From positions 1 through 64,000 of the forward strand of contig CAMNOX010000001.1 in NCBI GenBank assembly GCA_946547305.1: a stretch of DNA of 64,000 nt, written 5' to 3'. The stretch is from an uncultured Cytophagales bacterium (GTDB lineage Bacteria > Bacteroidota > Bacteroidia > Cytophagales > Amoebophilaceae). Within the stretch, counting starts at the first letter, position 1, and every line of letters begins with the position of its first letter. This document shows, piece after piece, positions 1 to 7,087 of the stretch. The notes below the pieces were generated by a model. That model was not told where the DNA came from, made no database searches, and saw only the letters and a program-made list of their open reading frames with translations. Both the position numbers and the translations under genes were made by a program.

Positions 1-360
1 TTTTCTCTCTTTCAAGTTTTTCTTTCTTTTCCCTTTCTAATTTTTCTTGTCTTTCCCTTTCTTTCTTTTCTCTATCCTTTTTCTCTCTTTCAATTTGTTC
101 TTGTCTTTCTCTTTCCTTTTTCTCTCTTTCAAGTTTTTCTTTCTTTTCCCTTTCTAATTTTTCTTCTCTTTCTCTGTTCTCTATTTCAATTTGTTCTTGT
201 CTTTCTCTTTCCTTTTTCTCTCTTTCAAGTTTTTCTTTCTTTTCCCTTTCTAATTTTTCTTGTCTTTCCCTTTCTTTCTTTTCTCTATCCTTTTTCTCTC
301 TTTCAAGTTTTTCTTTCTTTTCCCTTTCTAATTTTTCTTCTCTTTCTCTGTTCTCTATTT
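1..360. repeat. Mosaic tandem repeat coding for Lys/Glu/Arg-rich helix
   Basis: A block of about 48 bases (TTTTCTCTCTTTCAAG and onward) recurs almost exactly with starts at 1, 118, 214 and 292. A 39-base module with CAATTTGTTCTTG lies between copies. Spacings of 117, 96 and 78 are all multiples of three, so changes in copy number keep the frame. The array continues past the left edge. Confidence 0.9.
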
Positions 361-679
361 CTTTATCTGATTGATCTTTCTTTTCCTTTTCTAATATCTT
401 TTGTTTTTTTAATCTTTTATCAATTTCTATATCTCTTTGCTCTCTTTCTTTTGTTTGTTTACTACTTTTTACTTGTTTACTACTTTTATTTTTCTGCTCG
501 GAAGTATTTTTGTCTCTTTTACAGCACTTCCCCCTCTTTTTACAACACCCTGTTTCTTTACTTTGTTTTTTTTGTGTTTCATTTTTTTTACAACATTGAC
601 ATTTCCCTTTTCTTGAGTCACCAAATATTTGTAAAAATGTAAGTAAAACAAGAGCTAATGTAATATTACTGAAATACAT
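1..679 (-). CDS. Exported Lys/Glu/Arg-repeat protein with N-terminal Cys clusters (C-terminus off the left edge)
   Basis: I read this frame from the ATG at 677-679; it stays open to the window edge, about 226 codons. Residues 1-22 form a signal peptide-like leader (MYFSNITLALVLLTFLQIFG). A Cys-rich stretch follows, with CQCC, GCCKK and CCK motifs within about residues 27-55. After a Lys/Ser/Gln linker comes a highly charged tract of Glu-Arg-Lys-Gln units such as KLEREKKEKLERE, which should form a long single helix or coiled coil. The tract is encoded by the DNA repeat array at 1-360. No enzymatic domain is visible. It shares its export signal plus Cys cluster layout with other exported proteins here, and its charged tract resembles that of the 2013-residue protein ending at 43220. 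Function unknown; a surface or host-directed structural protein is an inference. Confidence 0.75.
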   Translation of the reverse strand, partial: MYFSNITLALVLLTFLQIFGDSRKGKCQCCKKNETQKKQSKETGCCKKRGKCCKRDKNTSEQKNKSSKQVKSSKQTKEREQRDIEIDKRLKKQKILEKEKKDQSDKEIENREREEKLEREKKEKLEREKKDREKKERERQEKLEREKKEKLEREKKERERQEQIEIENREREEKLEREKKEKLEREKKERERQEQIEREKKDREKKERERQEKLEREKKEKLEREK

Positions 680-1141
680 ATTTTGTATTTAATAAAAATA
701 GAAAGTAAAAGAAAATTTGTCATAGAATTTAATTTTATAGAATATTTTTTTAAAACGTTATTTTTTTATGAGAATTTGATGTAATTTATATTTTTTTTAG
801 CATTCTTAATGTTTATATTTGATAATATTTTTTTTGTATAACTTGAAGTGTTTTCCACACTTTTGTCATTAATTTTTCGTATTTTTGTCGTGTGTAATGT
901 GAAATATTTTTTGTCTATGACTACAATCTTCTATTCTGAGGAATAACATTTTCTCAAGGGCTTATAATAAGGTTGAATACATCTATAAATTTGGTGTTTT
1001 TTGATTTTAAAAAAATTATATTATACCCAGTATCTTGTGGTATAAACATAGTCGGAAGTAAACTTATAATTTAACATAGCACAGTGCGTTGATATAATTT
1101 AATTATTCAATTTTGTTTTCAATAGTTTCACTGTTTTCTTC
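680..1141. other. Intergenic gap of 462 bases, no gene seen
   Basis: I see no credible reading frame, tRNA, tmRNA, RNase P RNA or SRP RNA signature in this AT-rich gap. It holds the promoter region of the repeat protein to its left and the 3' flank of gyrA. One sequence, TTTTCCACA at 851-859, fits the relaxed DnaA-box pattern TTWTNCACA. A single box is weak evidence for anything. Confidence 0.6.
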
Positions 1142-1306
1142 TTAAATATTAGATATTCTAGCGATTGATTTTATAACGTCGTCTTTAGGAACTTTTATCA
1201 ATGTAACTCCTTGTGTATTCCTACCAGCTATTCTAATATTGTTTATAGATATTCTAATAGCTACCCCAGAGTTGTTAATGATCATCAATTCATCGTCTTT
1301 TTAACA
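1142..1306 (-). pseudogene. gyrA: Detached last CTD repeat of gyrA
   Basis: After the gyrA stop at 1307-1309 the same frame meets a second stop (1301-1303). It then reads on without interruption as DDELMIINNSGVAIRIS and RIAGRNTQGVTLI, ending at a TAA at 1142-1144. This is the normal final beta-pinwheel repeat of GyrA. The protein is collinear if one base is removed near 1321 (giving VSICDVKK) and one A is restored in the five-base run at 1298-1302. The two shifts cancel, so the tail is in gyrA's own frame but behind stops. Confidence 0.85.
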
Positions 1307-3601
1307 TCACAAATAGATACTAAAACGTCCTGTTTTTGGTGTTATATTCATTGTCTTGACACCTTTCCCTCCTCTATTTGTTATTCTATAATCATCAATA
1401 TCTGATCTTTTACCAAATCCTCTTTCACTAACAACTAATAATGTTTTATCTTTATCATTTTGATCTAGAGTTACAATTCCAACAACTTCATTATCAACAG
1501 TATTATCGTCTAGGTTGACTCCTCTAACTCCTATTGATGTTCTACCAATAGGTCTAACTTTAGATTCATTAAATCTTATTGCTTTACCATTCTTAGTAGC
1601 TAATATTATCTCTTGATATCCGTCTGTAAGTTTAACATCAAGTAATTCATCGCCTTCTACTATATTTATTCCATGAATACCATTAGCTCTAACATTACTA
1701 TAAGCTTTTAAGGTCGTCTTTTTAATGATTCCTTTTTTAGTACAGAATATAATATAATGACTATTTAAATATTCTTCATTATCTAAATTATCAACATCTA
1801 GAATACAGGCCAATCTATCATGATCTATTGGAAATATATTTTGTATTGCTCTTCCTTTAGTGTTTTTGGCTCCTTCTGGAAGTTCATAAACGTTTTTCCA
1901 ATATAATTCTCCCTTAACGGTAAAAGCTAATAGGAACTTATGTGTTGAAGATATTGCAAGGTATTTAATAAAATCATCTTCTTTAGTTGCTGACCCTTTA
2001 GACCCAACACCACCTCTGTTTTGTAATCTATATTCTGATAAATTTGTTCTTTTAATATAACCTTGATTTGATAATGTTATAACGACATCTTCGTCAGGGA
2101 TAATATCTTTTGTTGTTAAATCACTGTAATCTAACTGAATTTCTGTTCTTCTTTTATCGCCACATCTAGATTTAATATCAATAAGTTCATTTTTAATAAT
2201 TTCTTTAATTAAATTATCATCAGCCAAAATAGTTTCTAACCTTTTAATAGTTTCTACCAATTCATCATGTTCTTTTTGTATTTTGCTTCTCTCAAGACCA
2301 GTTAACCTTTGTAGTTTCATTTCTAATATAGCCTTAGATTGAACTTCATCAAGGTTGTATTCTGCATTAAATCTAGAGATAGCTTCATTACTATCTTTAC
2401 ATGACTTTATTAAATGAATAATTGGATCAATATTGTCTAGGGCAATAATGTAACCATCTAAAATATGTATTCTATTTTGTGCTTGTTTAAGTTCAAAATT
2501 AGTTCTTCTGACTGTGACTTCATGACGATGGTTATAGAAATGTTTTATCAAGTCTTTTAACCCAAGTGTCATTGGTCTTCCTTTGACAAGACAAACGTTA
2601 TTTACGTTAAACGAATATTGTAAAGCTGTATTTGCAAAAAGATTATTTAAAACTACTTGAGCTACTGCATCTCTTTTAATATCTATTGAGATTCTTAATC
2701 CTTGTTTATCGGATTCATCTTTGATATCAGAGATACCTTCTATCTTTTTATCATTAACTAATTCTGCAATTTTCTCTATTAATAATGCCTTGTTAACACC
2801 AAAAGGTATTTCTGTAATTATAATCTGTTCTTTACCATTATCATTAGTAATTATTTCTGTCTTAGATCGTAATACTATCTTTCCTTTACCTGTATTATAA
2901 GCATCTAAAATACCTTTAGTGCCACAAATAATACCTCCTGTTGGGAAATCTGGTCCAGGTATATATTTTATTAATTCTTCAACAGTTATATCTGGATTAT
3001 CAATATAGGCATTTATTCCATCTACTATCTCATTTAAATTATGAGGAGCCATGTTTGTAGCCATTCCGACAGCTATTCCAGAAGTACCATTTACTAGTAA
3101 ATTAGGTAATTTAGATGGTAGTACTGTTGGTTCTTTTTTAGTCTCATCGAAATTTAAAGACCAGTCTATAGTGTCTTTATCTATATCTGTAAGCATTTCT
3201 TCAGCTAGTCTATTCATCCTAGCTTCTGTGTACCTCATTGCTGCAGGTTCATCTCCATCTATAGATCCAAAATTACCTTGTCCATCGACTAATAGATATC
3301 TTAAACTCCATTTTTGTCCAAGGTGAACCATAGCCATATATATTGCACTATCTCCGTGTGGATGGTATGACCCCATAACTTCTCCTACTGTTTTTACACA
3401 TTTACGGTGAGGTTTATTATGTTGTAACCCTAGTTCATTCATTGTGTATAATATCCTTCTTTGAACTGGTTTTAATCCATCTCTAACATCTGGAATTGCC
3501 CTAGAAACTATTACTGACATTGAATAGTCTATATAGGCTTTCCTCATTTCGTCGGTAATGTCAATATTTATGATTCTTTTGCTACTATCATCAATGGACA
3601 T
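1307..3601 (-). CDS. gyrA: DNA gyrase subunit A, truncated by compensating indels
   Basis: The A subunit of DNA gyrase cleaves and rejoins DNA in the A2B2 complex that introduces negative supercoils. The ATG at 3599-3601 gives 764 residues. The DNA-cleavage core is complete, with the catalytic tyrosine at 124 (AAMRYTEAR). The quinolone-determining stretch is HPHGDSAIYMAMV, where Ser85 matches E. coli Ser83 and Met89 replaces E. coli Asp87. A GyrA-box-like QNRGGVG starts the C-terminal wrapping domain. The frame stops inside the last repeat; the missing part lies immediately downstream (1142-1306) behind two small indels. With both repaired the protein would have about 820 residues. Either the assembly has two errors in a short stretch or this cell has a GyrA with an incomplete pinwheel. 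Identity is certain. Confidence 0.97.
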   Translation of the reverse strand: MSIDDSSKRIINIDITDEMRKAYIDYSMSVIVSRAIPDVRDGLKPVQRRILYTMNELGLQHNKPHRKCVKTVGEVMGSYHPHGDSAIYMAMVHLGQKWSLRYLLVDGQGNFGSIDGDEPAAMRYTEARMNRLAEEMLTDIDKDTIDWSLNFDETKKEPTVLPSKLPNLLVNGTSGIAVGMATNMAPHNLNEIVDGINAYIDNPDITVEELIKYIPGPDFPTGGIICGTKGILDAYNTGKGKIVLRSKTEIITNDNGKEQIIITEIPFGVNKALLIEKIAELVNDKKIEGISDIKDESDKQGLRISIDIKRDAVAQVVLNNLFANTALQYSFNVNNVCLVKGRPMTLGLKDLIKHFYNHRHEVTVRRTNFELKQAQNRIHILDGYIIALDNIDPIIHLIKSCKDSNEAISRFNAEYNLDEVQSKAILEMKLQRLTGLERSKIQKEHDELVETIKRLETILADDNLIKEIIKNELIDIKSRCGDKRRTEIQLDYSDLTTKDIIPDEDVVITLSNQGYIKRTNLSEYRLQNRGGVGSKGSATKEDDFIKYLAISSTHKFLLAFTVKGELYWKNVYELPEGAKNTKGRAIQNIFPIDHDRLACILDVDNLDNEEYLNSHYIIFCTKKGIIKKTTLKAYSNVRANGIHGINIVEGDELLDVKLTDGYQEIILATKNGKAIRFNESKVRPIGRTSIGVRGVNLDDNTVDNEVVGIVTLDQNDKDKTLLVVSERGFGKRSDIDDYRITNRGGKGVKTMNITPKTGRFSIYL

Positions 3602-3723
3602 ATATTTTTGTTAGTTAAATAACGTTTAAAAAATTAATTTTTTATGAATTAAAAAATCAGAAATTGTTATAATATTTTTTTTAGTGATATTAAATATAGT
3701 TTTGCTTAAATTATGTGACTTTT

Positions 3724-4995
3724 TTATTCTTTTATATAATAAAATGACCATAGTCCGCCTTGGCGGACAATACCGATTTTAACCATTTCATCTTTACTTG
3801 CTATTTTATATTCATCACTGTATTCAGAAATCTTTTTGTATCCTTTAATTTTTGTGAGTTTAATAAAGTCATCACATGGTGGAAGTATTATAACCATATA
3901 GAGATTTTTACCTTTGTGATTAATACTTTCACATCTTCCGTATGATACTTTCCCCCTATTATCATATAACCAAGAGCTGAATGTGTCATTAGCTTTTTCT
4001 CCGCTTCTTTTCATATCACCTTCACCTCCGTGACTTGAATAATAACCAAATAGTATTTGATATATGTTTTCTTCGGTATCTTCATTGTCATAGAACACTA
4101 TGTTTTTGTATGTTGTTAGTTCATCTAAATCTATAGTAATCGGTTTTTTAAATACAGTAACGACATCTTCATCTTCTAAATCTGACTTCGAAAATAATAT
4201 ATACGAGTCTGTATAAATATCAATATTTTTACGTATATCACTAACCTCAAATTCTCCTAATTTTATATAATTTTTCAAAGTTAATGTATCTTTATCTACA
4301 TAAAGGTTATATACCTCGTTTTCATAATCATATAGTTCGTCGATGGTATTAGGTGTTAATTTTAGGAGATTAAATAGTTTCCCTTCTTCCATTAGTTTTC
4401 CGAAGATACGTTTCGCCTCGGCCTGTTCACTTACAGCTTTATTGTTATTAATTAGCATAATAAATTCCATAAACTTCATATTTTTGATATCTTTTTGTCC
4501 GATGTACAAGTATTCTTCATCTAGGTTTATATTATCTGGGTCTAACGTTACGTGTTCAAAAGGGGCAATATGTATTTCAATACTGTTAAGTGTTTTTAAC
4601 ATCTCTTCCATGTCTTTTTCTTCAGTAGCATTTCTTATGTCCTCTTCTGTAATTTTTAATTTTTCTTCTCTATCTTCCAATTGTAAAGCTTGTAATTTTC
4701 TTTTATATATCCATAGCAATGGAGCGTTTTTAAACATCTTCTCATTTGCCTCATTGCCACTATCTTTGTTATCTGTACTGTTTTTAGTGATGGTTTTTTT
4801 AGGAGGATTCCCATGGGTACTTTTTTTAGGAGGATTTACCTTTGTACTTGTTTTATTTGTATTTCCATTATTTCCTCCTTTACAACTATTACAACAACAG
4901 CCTGCACTTATATCAAAATTCAAATGTAACATTAAAAGTGATATCAATGTAATATTAAAATATTTGGTAGGTTTATTAAACGCAGCGAACACCAT
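3724..4995 (-). CDS. Exported Cys-cluster protein, long member of a paralogous pair
   Basis: I start at the ATG at 4993-4995; the upstream in-frame ATGs lie inside an AT dinucleotide tract and would add only Tyr-Ile-His repeats. That gives 423 residues. A signal peptide-like region ends near FDISAG and is followed at once by CCCNSCKGG (33-41). A Pro/Lys/Asn/Thr linker runs to about residue 85. The middle region is clearly paralogous to the protein at 6243-6992, sharing APFE-V-DP-NI-L, FIMLINN, YVD-TLT and a D-Y patch. The last 140 residues are absent from that paralogue and contain SSHGGEG and SSWLYDNRGKV, which faintly recall a ubiquitin-protease His box, too weakly for a call. Function unknown. 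Confidence 0.8.
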   Translation of the reverse strand: MVFAAFNKPTKYFNITLISLLMLHLNFDISAGCCCNSCKGGNNGNTNKTSTKVNPPKKSTHGNPPKKTITKNSTDNKDSGNEANEKMFKNAPLLWIYKRKLQALQLEDREEKLKITEEDIRNATEEKDMEEMLKTLNSIEIHIAPFEHVTLDPDNINLDEEYLYIGQKDIKNMKFMEFIMLINNNKAVSEQAEAKRIFGKLMEEGKLFNLLKLTPNTIDELYDYENEVYNLYVDKDTLTLKNYIKLGEFEVSDIRKNIDIYTDSYILFSKSDLEDEDVVTVFKKPITIDLDELTTYKNIVFYDNEDTEENIYQILFGYYSSHGGEGDMKRSGEKANDTFSSWLYDNRGKVSYGRCESINHKGKNLYMVIILPPCDDFIKLTKIKGYKKISEYSDEYKIASKDEMVKIGIVRQGGLWSFYYIKE

Positions 4996-5035
4996 ATATA
5001 TATATATATGTATATATATATGTATATATATATAT
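4994..5035. repeat. AT dinucleotide tract at a start codon
   Basis: About 42 bases of nearly pure AT repeat, broken twice by TG, abut the ATG of the exported Cys-cluster protein at 3724-4995. It occupies the place where its promoter and leader should be. Slipped-strand length change here could alter expression, or the apparent N-terminus. Confidence 0.85.
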
Positions 5036-5105
5036 CCCAAAAACCAAAATTTTAAAGAAATATTTTATTGTCAATATTTTATCATTTAGGTGTAATTGAT
5101 CGAAA

Positions 5106-6170
5106 TTAAATACGCTCTGTAGGACTTAATGCCCGTTTATTAATAAAGTCAATTACTGTATTTTTGTCGCTATCATTTTCAAATTTATTAAGTATATTTT
5201 CGTCGCTAAAAGTAATTTTAAAATGTTCCTTTATTTTATTAGACTTATTTAAATTTTCACCAGTCGCGTTACAGTATTTATTATATAAATCATGTATTCT
5301 ATCATTACAATCAAGCTCAGGATCTCTTTGTGCCCACACTTCTCTTGCATATGCCACATTACCTACGTCAGTAATTGACCTAGTAAAACCATAATAGAAA
5401 TCTGATTTATTACTAGAAAATTTGAAAATATTAAGAAATTTGCCGTCGTCATGACCACAGGTTATGTAATTAATAAAGTTTAGTGTTGAATAAACATTAG
5501 TACCAAAATTGTGGAATTTCTGTGAATATACGGTTGATTCATAACATGCATCTAAAAGCTGATATAGGTTATCTTTGTTTATTCCATCATAACCATCTTT
5601 TGGATTTTCCGGCATAAGATCATCGTCGAATTTTATTTCGATCTTGTCTTTTTTCATTTTATTTTCTAGTTCTGTTTTTATTTTTTGAAGTGTTGTAGTG
5701 TCTTTGAAATCTTTATTAGTAATGTTTTCGATATCAATATCGAGGATTTTAACTATCTTCTTTTTGAAGAAATACTGTAATAATATTCTTAGGTCATCGT
5801 ATTTATTTATTATATCTGTTTTTAATAATTCAATAGTGTCAGATGCAGTTACTTCTGCAGTTGTTACAGTAGCATTTTTAGTTACCGATGTTGTGTTTAT
5901 ATTAGTTGTTGTACTTGTTTTATGAACTACTGACGTAGGCTTATCAGTAGTTGATTTATTAGGCAATTTGTTAATTACTAGAGTTTTTAGGCCTTTTCTC
6001 GTATCAGTGTTTGGAATAATGTTTTTCTTAGGATTTGTTTTTTTATGATTTTGACTACTCTGATTGGTTTTATTTCCATTTTCCGCGCATATATCCATAC
6101 ATTCACAGCATCCACTGTTAATATCAAAAATAGCACAACTAGCACCGATTAGAAATAGATATTTCTTCAT
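5106..6170 (-). CDS. Exported Cys-cluster protein with Thr-rich linker
   Basis: A 354-residue protein with leader MKKYLFLIGASCAIFDINSG followed directly by CCECMDIC (21-28). Residues 30-115 are a Lys/Asn/Pro then Thr/Val-rich linker. From about 115 a folded domain follows with IELLKTDIINKYDDLR, a Cys pair (LLDACYE, YITCGHDDG) and AYAREVWAQRDPELDC; I recognise no family. Its leader and upstream DNA are nearly identical to those of the next gene (6243-6992), while the mature parts are unrelated. All three genes from 3724 to 6992 point the same way and are separated by about 70-110 bases. The position of the Cys cluster could be a degenerate lipoprotein signal (NSG-C). Function unknown; probably surface or host-directed. 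Confidence 0.8.
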   Translation of the reverse strand: MKKYLFLIGASCAIFDINSGCCECMDICAENGNKTNQSSQNHKKTNPKKNIIPNTDTRKGLKTLVINKLPNKSTTDKPTSVVHKTSTTTNINTTSVTKNATVTTAEVTASDTIELLKTDIINKYDDLRILLQYFFKKKIVKILDIDIENITNKDFKDTTTLQKIKTELENKMKKDKIEIKFDDDLMPENPKDGYDGINKDNLYQLLDACYESTVYSQKFHNFGTNVYSTLNFINYITCGHDDGKFLNIFKFSSNKSDFYYGFTRSITDVGNVAYAREVWAQRDPELDCNDRIHDLYNKYCNATGENLNKSNKIKEHFKITFSDENILNKFENDSDKNTVIDFINKRALSPTERI

Positions 6171-6196
6171 ATTTTTTAGATTAATATTTTTTTAGA
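6110..6196. repeat. Duplicated leader and signal-peptide cassette, copy A
   Basis: These about 85 bases cover the upstream region and signal peptide codons of the gene ending at 5106. They match 6935-7018 at about 90 percent with one three-base gap, judged by eye. Similarity stops at the mature protein. Confidence 0.9.
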
Positions 6197-6242
6197 TTAA
6201 AAATGTTTTTATAGTAGGAGGATAAAATAACCGTTAGTTTCT

Positions 6243-6992
6243 TCATGCGCTTGGTTTTTTATAAACTACAATATTTATAGGAGAATTAAGCTCTTTTTCA
6301 TCTTCAATTTCAAATAGTTCACTAAAGCTCGTTAATATGTATGTATCTACATAGCTATTAAGATCCTCGATTTTACTGACTTCGACATTTTCTTTATTAT
6401 CATAATCTGTTATTGTAAGAGTACTAGAATCGACGTAGAGAAAATACTTGTCCCTTTCGTCATTGAAGAAGTTTTTTATATCTTCCACCTTCTCTGGAAG
6501 TTTAGCTAGAACATATGCATTATTAAGCAACTTTCCCGCATACTCATCATCATCCTCGTCATTCTCCTTGGCGGGCATTTCACCATTATTAATTAACATT
6601 ATGAAATTAGTTGCTTTTTCTTCTGAATCCTTATCTGCAAATTTTAAGATATAAGGCTGTGATAAATCTATGTTATTTGGATCAATAACTACATTTTCAA
6701 AAGGAGCTACTGGTTTTGTTCTAATTTTTTCTAACTCTTGCTTAAGGTTTTCTATTTCCTCTGCAGACTTTGCTTCATCTATTTGCTCTTTTGTAATTGT
6801 TATTGATTGACCATCTTCTAAATGGTCATTTTTAAATTTGAGGATAGTCTTTAAAGTATCTTTCCAATTCTTAAGAGGGTCTGTTTTTTTATTTGATTTA
6901 TTACTTTTACTTCCTTCATTTCCACTTCTACAGGATCCACTGTTAATGTTAAAAATAGCACAACTAGTACCGATGAATAAATATTTCTTCAT
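6243..6992 (-). CDS. Exported protein, short paralogue with a swapped signal peptide
   Basis: A 249-residue protein with leader MKKYLFIGTSCAIFNINSG, then SCRSGNEG and a Ser/Lys linker. From about residue 45 to the end it is paralogous to the middle of the protein at 3724-4995 (APFENVVIDPNNIDL, FIMLINNGE, YVDSSTLTITDY, VVYKKP). It stops where the longer paralogue continues for another 140 residues, and there is no remnant of that domain in the 72 bases before the next gene. So it looks like a chimera: leader of the 5106-6170 gene joined to the body of the 3724 gene. Its Cys cluster is reduced to one cysteine after the signal. Function unknown. Confidence 0.8.
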   Translation of the reverse strand: MKKYLFIGTSCAIFNINSGSCRSGNEGSKSNKSNKKTDPLKNWKDTLKTILKFKNDHLEDGQSITITKEQIDEAKSAEEIENLKQELEKIRTKPVAPFENVVIDPNNIDLSQPYILKFADKDSEEKATNFIMLINNGEMPAKENDEDDDEYAGKLLNNAYVLAKLPEKVEDIKNFFNDERDKYFLYVDSSTLTITDYDNKENVEVSKIEDLNSYVDTYILTSFSELFEIEDEKELNSPINIVVYKKPSA

Positions 6993-7018
6993 ATTTTTTA
7001 GATTAATATTTTTTTTGA
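6935..7018. repeat. Duplicated leader and signal-peptide cassette, copy B
   Basis: Second copy of the upstream and signal peptide segment, matching 6110-6196. The shared DNA includes about 30 bases upstream of the start codon, so promoter or leader sequence was copied along with the signal peptide. Confidence 0.9.
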
Positions 7019-7087
7019 AAGAAAAAAATTTTTTGGCATAAATTCATAATAGCTTGATTTTTTGTTAATTTTTATCAACTAATATAT

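Noticed and set aside
1-360. Possible CRISPR array because of regular repeats
   Set aside because: Units are unequal, abut one another, encode one open frame and have no unique spacers.
469-651. A 60-residue minus-strand frame (MFYLHFYKYL start)
   Set aside because: It is in the wrong frame; the frame one base away has a signal peptide and stays open through the repeat array.
3724-4180. Ubiquitin-protease His box in the C-terminal part of the 3724 protein (SSHGGEG, SSWLYDNRGKV)
   Set aside because: There is no GHY, no Cys box and no finger in the protein; the resemblance is a few residues only.
4343-5089. 248-residue plus-strand frame with hydrophobic stretches
   Set aside because: Antisense to a better-supported exported protein with paralogue; Phe/Ser/Leu richness is typical of the complement of Lys/Glu codons.
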